Assembly (NCBI RefSeq): GCF_003853705.1
Contig: NZ_QTQI01000032.1
Location: forward strand, 1 to 64,000
DNA: 64,000 bases
Direction: 5' to 3'
From: Burkholderia sp. Bp8992
Lineage (GTDB): Bacteria > Pseudomonadota > Gammaproteobacteria > Burkholderiales > Burkholderiaceae
Made by a program: the position numbers and the translations under genes. The notes beneath the pieces are model-generated. The model saw only the letters and a program-made list of their open reading frames with translations. It was not told where the DNA came from and did no database searches. Below are positions 8,115 to 17,100 of this stretch, piece after piece. The number at the start of each line of letters is the position of its first letter. Position 1 is the first letter of the stretch.

Positions 8115-9167
8115 TCAAGCATCACGTGCTTCCGTCGCGCTCACGTAGCCGGTGAGCACTTCGAAGCGGCGCGTCGCACCCGGCGCGAGCGCCGCGACAT
8201 GGCCCTTGCGGCGTTCGGCTTCATACCCCTCCGGCTCGCAGGTCGACGGCAGCGCGAACGCGGCGACCTGCTGGTCCGCGTTGTGCAGGATCCAGCGCGC
8301 CGCATGCGGAAATTGCTCCGGGCGATACGCGGTGTGGAACGCGCCGCCGTCCGGATGCGCGAGCCGGAAATGCGCGACGCCGTCGGCGTCCGTTTCCGCA
8401 CCGTTCATGAAGAACACGATCTCGGGATCGTACAGCGCGGGCGTATCGAGCGTCGCGAGCCGCTCGGGTTCGTGCGCGAGCGCGGCCGTGTAGTCGCGCC
8501 ATGCAGCGGTCGGCTTCACGTGCGCGGGCACGCTGTCGCGCAGCCGCAACCCGCCGTGCGACAGCGACTGCGTGAAGCGGCCGCCCGGCACGTACGCGTA
8601 GTTCAGGTGGGCCATGTACATCAGGTCCATCGGCGTGCCGCCGAGGTTCGTCACGGCCATCGTGATCGTCATCCGCGCGTCGTGCTCGGCGAGCCGCACC
8701 GACGGACGTGCGACATAGTGGCTGCCGAAGCCCTGCACGTACTCGTATTCGCCGGTCACTTCGACGATCGCGCCGCGCGCATCCGCGCCGACGACGAGGC
8801 TCGCGCGGTCCATCGGCGCGCATGGCATCTCGCCGTGCAGCGCATGCGTGTCGTCCGGCCCCGGGCAGCCGTTGCGCAGCAGCCCGCTGTGGAACATGAA
8901 GCAGCCGTAGGTATCGATGATCGACGTTGCGCGCTTCGGCTGCCGGAACATGTGCTTCATCGTCAGGTCGCGGCCGTCGAATTCGGCGGCCCAGATCATC
9001 TGGCCGAGATACGGCAGCACGACGAGGTGACCGCGACGGTTCTCGAGCCGCAGCGCCTCGACGCCGGACGGATACGCGAACGCGGTGACGGTGAGGCCGT
9101 CGGTGCGGTACAGCGTGCGCGGCGCTTCGCGGAAGTCGTCGCGCCGCAGTTCGATCTCGCCTCGCAT
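8115..9167 (-). CDS. DUF4432 / aldose 1-epimerase-like protein (deoxyribose mutarotase candidate)
   Basis: 350 residues from ATG 9167. It resembles the DUF4432 galactose-mutarotase-like beta-sandwich family: MIWAAEFDGRDLTM, MFHSGLLRNGCPG, and a conserved LHGEMPCAPM segment carrying a histidine. The start lies 2 bp after the permease stop, so the two are co-translated in one operon (kinase, permease, this gene). Enteric deoxyribose clusters also carry mutarotase-like proteins (DeoM, and DeoX of less clear role), so a role interconverting deoxyribose anomers is likely but inferred. An in-frame upstream extension to 10466 is only antisense-type readthrough of the permease. Confidence 0.82.
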   Translation of the reverse strand: MRGEIELRRDDFREAPRTLYRTDGLTVTAFAYPSGVEALRLENRRGHLVVLPYLGQMIWAAEFDGRDLTMKHMFRQPKRATSIIDTYGCFMFHSGLLRNGCPGPDDTHALHGEMPCAPMDRASLVVGADARGAIVEVTGEYEYVQGFGSHYVARPSVRLAEHDARMTITMAVTNLGGTPMDLMYMAHLNYAYVPGGRFTQSLSHGGLRLRDSVPAHVKPTAAWRDYTAALAHEPERLATLDTPALYDPEIVFFMNGAETDADGVAHFRLAHPDGGAFHTAYRPEQFPHAARWILHNADQQVAAFALPSTCEPEGYEAERRKGHVAALAPGATRRFEVLTGYVSATEARDA

Positions 9168-9169
9168 GG

Positions 9170-10543
9170 TCACGCTCCCGACGTGTTGCGCGACGCGGCG
9201 TAGCGCGCGGTTGCGCGGCCGTCGGCGGCGGCGTCGGGCGTCGCGGCCGGCAGGTGGCGCAGGCAGTAGAAGCCGTAGTAGACGATCACGACGAAGCATG
9301 CGAGCGGCACGACGAACGCGAGCTGCATGTTGCCGCCGGTGTGATCGGAGATCAGCCCCTGGATCAGCGGCACGACCGCGCCGCCGACGATGCTCATCAC
9401 GAGGATCGAGCCGCCGTATTCGGTGTCCTTGCCGAGACCGTCGATCGTCAGGCCATAGATCGTCGGCCAGCACGGGCCGAGGAACACGCTCACGCACACG
9501 GCCGCATAGACGGCCGTGATGTTGTGCACGCTGATCGTGTACGCGAGCAGCGCGATGCACAGGATGCCGTAGACGATCAGCACCTTGGCCGGGCCGACGC
9601 GTTTCATCACGAGCGTCGCGACCAGCTTGCCGACGAAGAACGCGAAGAACGTCGCGAGCAGGTAGTGCGACGCGCCGCGCTCGGTGAGGCCGCCGATCTG
9701 CATCGCGAGCCGGATCGTGAAGCTCCACACGCCCACTTGCGCACCGACATACAGGAACTGCGCGACGACGCCCGCGACGAAGCGCCGGTTGCCGAACAGC
9801 CGCGCGAGCGTGCCGCGCGCGTCGATCCGGTGCGTGATCGCGCCGGGCCCGTTGCCCTTGCAGGCCGGGTAGGGCGTGAGCGCGAACACGATGAACACGG
9901 CGACGAGCACGGCGATCAGCCATTTGTACGGCGCGAGCGTGGCCTGGATCATCGCGAGCTGGTGCACGCGCGCGTCGGCCGCCGACATCGCCGCGAGCTG
10001 CGCGTGCGACGCGTCGCCTTCCTTGAAGATCAGGAGGCTGCCCATGTAGACGCCGGCCATCGCGCCGAACGGATAGAACGTCTGCGAGATGTTCAGCCGC
10101 CGCGTGCTGGTGTCGCGCGGGCCCATCAGCGTCGAATACGAGTTCGACGCCGTTTCGAGGAACGACAGGCCGGCCGCGATCACGAACAGCGCGACGAGGA
10201 ACATCCCGTATTTCGCCATCGACGCGGCCGGGAAGAACAGCAGGCAGCCGGTCGTGTAGAGCAGCAGGCCGACGAGGATCGTCGTCTTGTAGCTGAACTT
10301 CTTCACGACGGTCGCGGCCGGAATCGCGAGGAAGAAGTAGCCGAGATAGAACGCGGACTGCACGAATGCCGATTCGAAGTCGGACAGGAAGAACGATTTC
10401 TTGAATTGCGCGATCAGCACGTCGTTCAGGTTCGCGGCGGTGCCCCACAGCGCGAACAGGCAGCACAGCAGCGTGAACGCGAAGAGCGGCGTGCGGTTCA
10501 GGTAATAGCCGTCGGAGGTGTGTTCGATCCTGGCTCGGCTCAT
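9170..10543 (-). CDS. MFS sugar:proton symporter, FucP type (deoxyribose permease candidate)
   Basis: 457 residues with about 12 predicted membrane segments, typical of the fucose:H+ symporter (FucP) branch of the major facilitator family, which also contains deoxyribose permease DeoP. Supporting segments are LFALWGTAANLNDVLIAQF in helix 1, the QSAFYLGYFF region in helix 2, and ETASNSYSTLMGP. ATG 10543 begins MSRARIEHTSDGYYLNRTPL. It lies 40 bp after the kinase and 2 bp before the mutarotase-like gene, so the operon context supports deoxyribose as substrate, although fucose or another sugar is not excluded. Confidence 0.9.
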   Translation of the reverse strand: MSRARIEHTSDGYYLNRTPLFAFTLLCCLFALWGTAANLNDVLIAQFKKSFFLSDFESAFVQSAFYLGYFFLAIPAATVVKKFSYKTTILVGLLLYTTGCLLFFPAASMAKYGMFLVALFVIAAGLSFLETASNSYSTLMGPRDTSTRRLNISQTFYPFGAMAGVYMGSLLIFKEGDASHAQLAAMSAADARVHQLAMIQATLAPYKWLIAVLVAVFIVFALTPYPACKGNGPGAITHRIDARGTLARLFGNRRFVAGVVAQFLYVGAQVGVWSFTIRLAMQIGGLTERGASHYLLATFFAFFVGKLVATLVMKRVGPAKVLIVYGILCIALLAYTISVHNITAVYAAVCVSVFLGPCWPTIYGLTIDGLGKDTEYGGSILVMSIVGGAVVPLIQGLISDHTGGNMQLAFVVPLACFVVIVYYGFYCLRHLPAATPDAAADGRATARYAASRNTSGA

Positions 10544-10583
10544 GGGTGTCTCCTTCCCAATGTCTCGTCGATGAAGGCGCCGA

Positions 10584-11510
10584 TCAGAAGCCGGCGTCGT
10601 GGAGGAAGCGTTCGAACGTCGCGGCGTCGGCGTACGACTTCTGCGTGCCGAGGCCCGTGACCGAATGCGCGGCATACGCGGACGCGTAGCGCATCGCGTC
10701 GACTGCGTCGCGCGATTGGGCGTAGCAGCGCGCGAAGCAGCCGATGTACGCATCGCCGGCGCCCGTCGTGTCGCGCGCGTCGACCGGGACGCCCGGCACG
10801 TGCTGCACGCGGTCGCGCGAGACGAGCAGCGAGCCGTTGCTGCCGAGCGTGACGAGCACGTGCTTCAGGCCGCGTGCGACCAGCGCTTCGGCGGCGCGGG
10901 TGGCGCTCTCGCGCGAATCGACCGGCATGCCCGACACGATCGCGAGCTCGGTTTCGTTCGGCACGAAGAATTCGACGGAACGGATCCGGTCGAAATCGAG
11001 GCCGGCCACCGCAGGTGCGGGGTTCAGCAGCACGGGGATGCCGTGGCGCGCGCCGAATTCAATCGCGTGATAGACGGTATCGAGTTCGATCTCGAGCTGC
11101 AGCACGATCAGTGCGCATTCGGCGAGCGCCGGCGCGGCCGCGTCGATGTCGGCTGGTTTCAGGTGGCGGTTCGCACCCTTGACGATCAGGATGCTGTTGC
11201 TCGAATCGGGTTCGACGAAGATCGGCGCGACGCCGCTCGGCACGCCGGCGACCTTGCGCACGTGCGTGGTGTCGATCCCTTCGCGCTCGAAGTTGCGGAT
11301 CGTGTTGTCGGCGAACACGTCGTCGCCGACCTTCGTGACCATCACGACGCGCGCGCCGAGGCGGGCGGCCGCGACGGCCTGGTTCGCGCCCTTGCCGCCG
11401 CAGCCGAGCTCGAAGTTCGGCGCCTCGAGCGTTTCACCGCGGGCGGGCATGCGTTCGACATAGGTCACGAGGTCGACCATGTTGCTGCCGATAACGGCGA
11501 TTGTCTCCAT
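10584..11510 (-). CDS. PfkB-family sugar kinase (ribokinase/deoxyribokinase)
   Basis: 308 residues from ATG 11510, with an AAGGAAGAG ribosome site upstream. PfkB signatures are present: GCGGKGANQA (residues 36-45) and DTTGAGDAYIG with catalytic D253. The overall pattern matches ribokinases, and with deoC, a FucP-type permease and a mutarotase-like protein next to it, phosphorylation of 2-deoxyribose to its 5-phosphate (as by DeoK) is the best reading. It is the first gene of its operon, with TCACAT/ATGTGA sites about 70-100 bp upstream of its start. Confidence 0.9.
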   Translation of the reverse strand: METIAVIGSNMVDLVTYVERMPARGETLEAPNFELGCGGKGANQAVAAARLGARVVMVTKVGDDVFADNTIRNFEREGIDTTHVRKVAGVPSGVAPIFVEPDSSNSILIVKGANRHLKPADIDAAAPALAECALIVLQLEIELDTVYHAIEFGARHGIPVLLNPAPAVAGLDFDRIRSVEFFVPNETELAIVSGMPVDSRESATRAAEALVARGLKHVLVTLGSNGSLLVSRDRVQHVPGVPVDARDTTGAGDAYIGCFARCYAQSRDAVDAMRYASAYAAHSVTGLGTQKSYADAATFERFLHDAGF

Positions 11511-11899
11511 CTGGGTCTCTTCCTTGGTATGAGGTGGGCCGCGCGTGGTCGCTGGCGGCCGCAACAGGTGATAATAAAATCACATAAAATGTGAGAATGC
11601 AATCTTGAAATGTGAAATTGATCACTATTTGGGCTGGCCGTCCGGGGAGGGGGGCGGCATGTGGCGGGCGGCCGCCATTTCTTCCTGCGCCCGGCGCGCG
11701 GCCGATCCTGTTGTTTGTGACAGTTTCCTGTCCGGCCACGCGTGCCGGCTGCGACTCATTTCGCATTTCGCGACATGAATTCCGATCATGTTTCATCATG
11801 CGGGCGATCTCCGATCTACTACCCGAATCAATCCGATACCGTATTCGTGATGACGGCGCCGCCGACGCGCGGTCGCCGTCATGATTCGAGGATCTCCCC
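11511..11899. other. Promoter region between kinase operon and ART gene
   Basis: 389 bp without a convincing gene. The kinase-side part is AT-rich (GTGATAATAAAATCACATAA) and holds the proposed operator sites. The middle (11620-11760) is GC-rich with no structure I can name. The right part should hold the promoter of the large plus-strand gene, which has the ribosome site CGAGGAT just before 11900. Confidence 0.5.
11580..11617. promoter_or_regulatory. Putative DeoR-family operator pair
   Basis: TCACAT-AAA-ATGTGA (11580-11594) is a perfect 15-bp palindrome. A further ATGTGAAA starts at 11610. The same hexamer occurs at 7218-7223 upstream of deoC. It is placed to overlap the kinase operon promoter. 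Confidence 0.5.
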
Positions 11900-14800
11900 A
11901 TGCCCCTGCGGCTTCCTGGCCGGCTTCACTCATCGAGCGCCGATACCACCAGCACGAGCAGCGACGCGCCAACCACTCACGCCGACGTGGACAAACCCGC
12001 GGCACAAGCGCGGCACACGCTGCTCGACGGACTGTCGAAGGTTCCGCGCCGGCTAGGCGGCAAGGTCGCGAAGGGGCTCGAGAAAGCCGAGCCGGAAGTG
12101 GGCGCGGCGGCGGCGGCCAGCTACGAGTTGTGGGCTGCGTCCAATGCGACCGCCGCCGGTAGCGGGCTCGTCAGCACGTTCCACGGCGCGACCGAGCAGA
12201 CGCACGTGGTCGGCGAGGCGACCACCGGTATCGGCATGTTGCCGCAGGCGCTCGACGTTGCCGCGACCGCGGTCTCGATGACCAACAAGACGGTGACGCT
12301 GGCCAAGACCGCGAGCGCCGCGAAGGATGCAAAGCCGGGCACGCTCGCCGGCAACGACGCGCGGGTCGCGTACGATCTCGCGAAAGGTAACGCCGCGCGT
12401 GCCGCGCCCGGCGCGATCCGCGACGTCGGGCTCGGCGTGCTGGGCGAGGTCGGGCGCGGCGAGAGTGCCGCGCATCATGGGCAGTCGATGTACGGCAGTC
12501 ACGCGGTGACTGCCGACGGCGCGATCGGCCTGGCCGGCAGCGCGATGTACGTTGCGGCCGGTGCGATGACGAGCGCGAAGGTCGACCGCAGCGTCGATCG
12601 CATCCAGTTGCTGCGTGCGGCGGTCAGGAACCCGGTCAGCGCGCGTACGGATTCGTCCGGCGCCGCGCTGCGTGAACTCGACGATCTGCACGCGTCCGGC
12701 CGGATCGGCTCGAACGCCTACGCGATCCTGCGCACGCGCAGCGATGCGGAGGTCGCGCGCTTCGTGAAGCATTTCAACGCCCTCGGTCTGGTTGGCCAGA
12801 AAAAGCTGCTCAACCTGCTGCACTTCCCCAGTACGCGCAATGCGGTGCAGGTGCTGAACATGGGGCGCACGACCAACCTGAACAGTGCGAGCATGCGGCG
12901 CGGCGCCCGCGAGGCCGTGATCGACGCGCTGATCGAGGCCGAAGTGCGGCCCGGCCGCAGCGAGGCCGTGTTCGATGCGCTGAAGACCGCCCGCTCGGAG
13001 GCGCTGGGTGCCAGGAGTTCGCCGGCCGTCGCGTCCGCGGAAGCGCAACTGCGCAAGGCCGGCATCGACCTGCACGCGTTCCCGCCATCGACGCTGCGCG
13101 CGATCGCCGCGGCCGGCGATGTGCCGGCCTTCATCGCGCGCTACCAGGCACTGCCGGCCGCGGACCGCGAGCGCTTCCACGCGACGCTGCACTTCGGCTC
13201 GTGGCGCTTCTGGAAGGCCGACGCGACGCTGCCGACCACGCGCCCTCAGCGGGCCGATATTCGCGCCGCGCTCGTCAGGCAATTCTCGCAGGGCACCGAC
13301 CTCGACCGGCTCGGCGAGCTGCGGACGCGCTACAACCAGAAGGTGCTGCCGTTGCAGACCGGCCGCACGCATCCGCACATGGACACGACCGACACGCTGC
13401 GCAAGCACATCCTCGCGCATCAGGACGTCGCCCTCGACGCGCTCCGTGAGGAGAAGCGTCATGCGAAGGTGCAGGTCGGCTACGGAGCCGTAAGCGGCGC
13501 GTTGTCCATCGCGGAACTGGCGGCGAATCCCGGTGCGGCGGCAGGCGTCAGCGCGACGCGCGCGGTGATGAGCCCCGTCTATCTCGCGTATGCCGGCCGG
13601 CGTTCGCTTGCCGCCGACATCAACCGGCGCAATGCGATTCCCGTTACCGCGGCGATGCGCGAGGAGGCGTTGCTGCGCGGGTTGCCCGATCTCCATGCAA
13701 GAATCGCGAACGGCGGCGCACGTGCGATGCGGCTGCGCAATGCCGATCATTTCCTTGCGAACACGCTGAAGATGTCGCCCGGCGACATCGCGAAGCTCAA
13801 TGCGCTGGAGCGCGCGGACCGCTTCGACGACGCGCGTGCGCTGCTGACCGCGCATGCTCCGGACGCGAGCGCGAAGCTGGCACTGCGTGTGCTCGCCGAG
13901 GAATGCAGCGGGCTCGGCACCGACGCACAGCAGCGCGATGCACTCGCGTTTGTCGCGCGCGAAGCCGCGCTCGGCAGCGGCGACAGCTACACGGCACTCG
14001 CCGGCATCACGCCGATGTCGCAGCCGGACGACAGCTACGACGCATTGCAGGCGCATTGTCTTGAAGAGGCTGCCTATACGCCCGGGCCGGCGCTCGCCGC
14101 GCTCGGCGCACGCGTGGCCGGCGGCGACGCGCCGGCGACTGTCGGTTTCGACGTGGCGCCGTATCGCGGCCGGCCGGCGTCGGAAGTGACCGGCATGCTG
14201 GCGACGCGCTTCGCGGCCGACAACCCCGTGTTCGCCGCACGGCTGTTCGCCGCGGAACTGCGCGGCGGCGGCCCTGCCGCGGTGGCCGCGCGCAACACGT
14301 TGCGCGACTTTCGCTTCACCGAGACGGAAATCGGCGAGCTGGAAGCGATGCCGAAGCACAAGGCGGCCGCGTGGCTCGAATCGCACCTGTTCGGCGAGCA
14401 CCTGCGGCGCCGCTTTTCCGACCAGGTGCTGGATTCGCGCGGCGTCGACGCGGCCTCGGCGGTGGCGGACCGGATGCCGGAGCAGGGCGTGTCGGCCGCC
14501 GAGCCGTTGACGTGGCGTCTGAAGCTGGAACAGGCCGGCGTCAGCGTGATCGGCAACCATGGCTCGCCGGGACTGGACTCGATGCTGTATGCGCTGCATC
14601 AGCAACTCGGTGGACACAGCGAAATGCCGACGAACATCGCGTCGCGCAAGGTGATGAGCGCACGCCGCCGCATCCTGGCCGAGATAACGGCCGCGCAGCC
14701 GGATCGCCACGTCGACGTGGTGCGCGATCGGGACGCGATCGTGCGCATTGCGGCGGACGTGTTCGGCAAGCCCGGCGCGAACGTGAAAATCGTCGATGCG

Positions 14801-15766
14801 ACCGGCGAGGGGGCGCCGCATCTTGTCGGCGGAGCGGCTGCTGCTGCCGGCAGCCCGGCTTCGCACGTCGACGCGGTGCTGTGCCACGATCAGCGGAGCA
14901 ACTGCACGTTCGTGCTGCACGGCGGCGATGCGCGCGCGCTGCCATCGCGCACGGAGAAAGGCGCGCACACGTCCGGTGCGCTGGAATCGGCGTCCGCCGA
15001 CGCAACATCGGGCGGCGCGTTCGAGCTGCCGATGCCGGATCTGGGCGTCGGCGACTTCTCTGCGGAGGTCATGGGCACGCTGGGCATGGACATGCCGGTC
15101 GAAGGCCGAACGCCCGACGGCGGGGCGCTCGCGATCCGGAGCCCGGCGGATCTGACGCGCTTCGTCGTCGGGGCGCAGCCGCACGGCGTGACGGCTGCGG
15201 CGGGGCGCTCGACCGTGTCGCCGGCGAACGAAGCGCTGTTTGCCTATCACGGGATGGTGTTCCGAGGCGATTCGCGCTCGCCGAGCGAAGTGGTCGGGGC
15301 CGGCGGGTTCGCGAGCCGGAATCCGCTTGACGTCGACGCGCACCTGCTGGAGGCGCAGGGGCTTGCGCGGACCAAGGGCGCGACGGGGCAATCGGGAGTA
15401 TCGACCGCGAAAACTGCGGCGCACGCTTTGCCTTACTGTGCAAACGGCGCAGGCTCCGGGCCCGGGTATCTCTACGTGATCGACACGCGGCGGCTGGGCG
15501 AAGGACAGCACGCGTACGACATGACGAAGACGATGGTCGCGAACGGTCACATGACCGTTGCACCGGACGGTGATGATCCAACCGGGCACGAGGTGAATGC
15601 AACGGGCGTTTCGGCCGAGGCCATCGTTGGATGGGTAAAGATCGAAGATGCCGACGCGTTTGTCGATCGGATGTCGTCGGGAGGCGGTGACCCGGCGCAG
15701 GCGCTCGCCGACCTCGTTCGGCGCGGTGCGCCAGTTGAAATGAATCCGCTATACGTGGCGGATTGA
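11900..15766 (+). CDS. Large protein with C-terminal ADP-ribosyltransferase domain (candidate toxin/effector)
   Basis: 1288 residues, one intact frame. ATG 11900 has a CGAGGAT ribosome site. The first 35 residues are Ser/Thr-rich without a classical signal peptide. Residues about 60-240 are Ala/Gly-rich, then a long helical region runs to about 870. Residues 880-1010 have a weak OTU-like look (GLDSMLYALHQQLGG) but lack a cysteine at the expected place. The last 180 residues match the pertussis/cholera-toxin class of mono-ADP-ribosyltransferases: an NAD-binding arginine in MVFRGDSRSP (R1122) followed by GGFASRNP, the STS-type strand GVSTAKTAAHA (S1168-T1169), and a GHEVNATGVSAEAIVGW segment with likely catalytic E1231. 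The usual Q/E two residues before the Glu is Gly1229. Secretion route and target are unknown. No immunity gene is evident next to it. Confidence 0.78.
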   Translation: MPLRLPGRLHSSSADTTSTSSDAPTTHADVDKPAAQARHTLLDGLSKVPRRLGGKVAKGLEKAEPEVGAAAAASYELWAASNATAAGSGLVSTFHGATEQTHVVGEATTGIGMLPQALDVAATAVSMTNKTVTLAKTASAAKDAKPGTLAGNDARVAYDLAKGNAARAAPGAIRDVGLGVLGEVGRGESAAHHGQSMYGSHAVTADGAIGLAGSAMYVAAGAMTSAKVDRSVDRIQLLRAAVRNPVSARTDSSGAALRELDDLHASGRIGSNAYAILRTRSDAEVARFVKHFNALGLVGQKKLLNLLHFPSTRNAVQVLNMGRTTNLNSASMRRGAREAVIDALIEAEVRPGRSEAVFDALKTARSEALGARSSPAVASAEAQLRKAGIDLHAFPPSTLRAIAAAGDVPAFIARYQALPAADRERFHATLHFGSWRFWKADATLPTTRPQRADIRAALVRQFSQGTDLDRLGELRTRYNQKVLPLQTGRTHPHMDTTDTLRKHILAHQDVALDALREEKRHAKVQVGYGAVSGALSIAELAANPGAAAGVSATRAVMSPVYLAYAGRRSLAADINRRNAIPVTAAMREEALLRGLPDLHARIANGGARAMRLRNADHFLANTLKMSPGDIAKLNALERADRFDDARALLTAHAPDASAKLALRVLAEECSGLGTDAQQRDALAFVAREAALGSGDSYTALAGITPMSQPDDSYDALQAHCLEEAAYTPGPALAALGARVAGGDAPATVGFDVAPYRGRPASEVTGMLATRFAADNPVFAARLFAAELRGGGPAAVAARNTLRDFRFTETEIGELEAMPKHKAAAWLESHLFGEHLRRRFSDQVLDSRGVDAASAVADRMPEQGVSAAEPLTWRLKLEQAGVSVIGNHGSPGLDSMLYALHQQLGGHSEMPTNIASRKVMSARRRILAEITAAQPDRHVDVVRDRDAIVRIAADVFGKPGANVKIVDATGEGAPHLVGGAAAAAGSPASHVDAVLCHDQRSNCTFVLHGGDARALPSRTEKGAHTSGALESASADATSGGAFELPMPDLGVGDFSAEVMGTLGMDMPVEGRTPDGGALAIRSPADLTRFVVGAQPHGVTAAAGRSTVSPANEALFAYHGMVFRGDSRSPSEVVGAGGFASRNPLDVDAHLLEAQGLARTKGATGQSGVSTAKTAAHALPYCANGAGSGPGYLYVIDTRRLGEGQHAYDMTKTMVANGHMTVAPDGDDPTGHEVNATGVSAEAIVGWVKIEDADAFVDRMSSGGGDPAQALADLVRRGAPVEMNPLYVAD

Positions 15767-15842
15767 CGGCGAGCCGCGAATGGTTCGATCGCGGGTGCGC
15801 TGGCCGGTTTCTCGCTGCGCCCCGCTCGGCAGATACCGCCCG

Positions 15843-16703
15843 CTACACGTTGACGACACCGCGCCCGAGTTCCACCACGCGCCCGCCGACGCTGATCCTG
15901 CCATGCGCGCTGACCGACAACCGCAGCAGGCAGGGCCGCCCGACGGCTTCGCCTTGCTCGACCTGAAACGCGGCAGGCAGATCGCGTCCGGCGGCAAGCA
16001 ACCAGCCACCCAGGTTCGCGCAGGCCGAGCCGGTACCCGGATCTTCCGACACGCCGCCGCCCTGCTTCACGAAGAAGTAACGGGACACCACCGTCCCCGG
16101 CCGTTCGGCGTCGAACGCGAACACATACGCGGTCCTGCGGCCGAGGCTGCTATGCGGCCAGCTGTCGAGGAGAGCGCCGTCGGGCCGTGCGCGCCGCACG
16201 GCAGCCGGGTCCTTGAGCGCGACGAGCAACTGATCGGCGCCCGTGTCGACCCAGATCGGCGGCGCGAGCAGATCATCTTCGGCGAGCCCCAGCAGTGCCG
16301 CCGTCCGTGCGCCGGACAATTCGCACGGTGCCGTCTTCGGCATGCCCGCGTGCGGCGCGACGAACGTCCACACGTCGTCGCGCGCATCGACGTCGACGAC
16401 GCCGGCCTTGAATTCGAGCGCCAGCGCGTCGCCCGCTTTCAGCAGGTCGCGCACGACATGCGCGGTGCCGAGCGTCGGATGGCCCGCAAAGGCCATCTCA
16501 TAGCCCGGCGTGAAGATGCGGACCCGCGCGTGTGCATGGTCGGACGGCAGCACGAAGGTCGTTTCCGACAGGTTGAACTGCACGGCCAGCGCCTGCATGG
16601 TCGCGTCGTCCATGCCGCGCGCGTCTTCGAATACGCAAAGCGGGTTGCCGCCGAACGTCGATTCGGCGAAGACATTCAGCAGGCGGAAGGCATACGGCGT
16701 CAT
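15843..16703 (-). CDS. PhzF-family isomerase/epimerase-like protein
   Basis: 286 residues, the usual PhzF length. It has the N-terminal FAESTFGGNPLCVFED segment, the catalytic-type glutamate E47 in FNLSETTFV, the FTPGYEMAFAGHPTLGTAH motif, and SEDPGTGSAC near the C-terminus. PhzF proteins are diaminopimelate-epimerase-fold enzymes. The founder isomerises a phenazine precursor, but most relatives have no known substrate. No other phenazine genes are nearby, so a phenazine role is unlikely. It is convergent with the large ADP-ribosyltransferase gene, 76 bp apart. Confidence 0.9.
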   Translation of the reverse strand: MTPYAFRLLNVFAESTFGGNPLCVFEDARGMDDATMQALAVQFNLSETTFVLPSDHAHARVRIFTPGYEMAFAGHPTLGTAHVVRDLLKAGDALALEFKAGVVDVDARDDVWTFVAPHAGMPKTAPCELSGARTAALLGLAEDDLLAPPIWVDTGADQLLVALKDPAAVRRARPDGALLDSWPHSSLGRRTAYVFAFDAERPGTVVSRYFFVKQGGGVSEDPGTGSACANLGGWLLAAGRDLPAAFQVEQGEAVGRPCLLRLSVSAHGRISVGGRVVELGRGVVNV

Positions 16704-17100
16704 TGGAATCTCGCGTGGGGGCGGCGATTGCCCGATTCTGGAGCAGGGTTGATCGGCGGTTTGCGCCGGCGTGATCGATGCATGGCGTTGTCATGCGGTA
16801 CGTCATTGTGCCCGCAAGATGCGATGAAGGGGCGGCGTACCTGCGATCCGCTTTTCATGCATCATCGGGGATATCCGGTTCGCCGACAGCGATCCGGTCC
16901 AGGCATCCTGATTTCCGCAACGATGGCGGATGCGCTTGCGCTGGAGCAGGCATTCGCGCATTCGCGCATGCTATCCGCGATCGCATTCGAATGCCGATTC
17001 ATCCGGTTGTACGACCAAGACAACGACGCCGCGCCCAGGTAACACGTGTCGGGTTCAGTGTCGCTCGACGCGTGCCGATTCAGGCAGGCAGGGGGAAGAC
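16704..17100. other. Intergenic region between phzF-like and NUDIX genes
   Basis: 397 bp separating divergent genes. Open frames here are short and look like chance frames. It must hold both promoters. I see no strong hairpin or repeat. A stretch before 17101 (GGCAGGGGGAAGAC) gives the NUDIX gene its ribosome site. Confidence 0.4.

Noticed and set aside
8115-10466. 783-residue fusion reading through the permease into the mutarotase-like gene
   Set aside because: The part upstream of 9167 is out of frame with the real permease gene and has no protein features; the true start is ATG 9167.
12053-15589. 1178-residue minus-strand frame opposite the ART-domain gene
   Set aside because: Arg/His-rich shadow caused by third-position GC in the sense gene; no family features.
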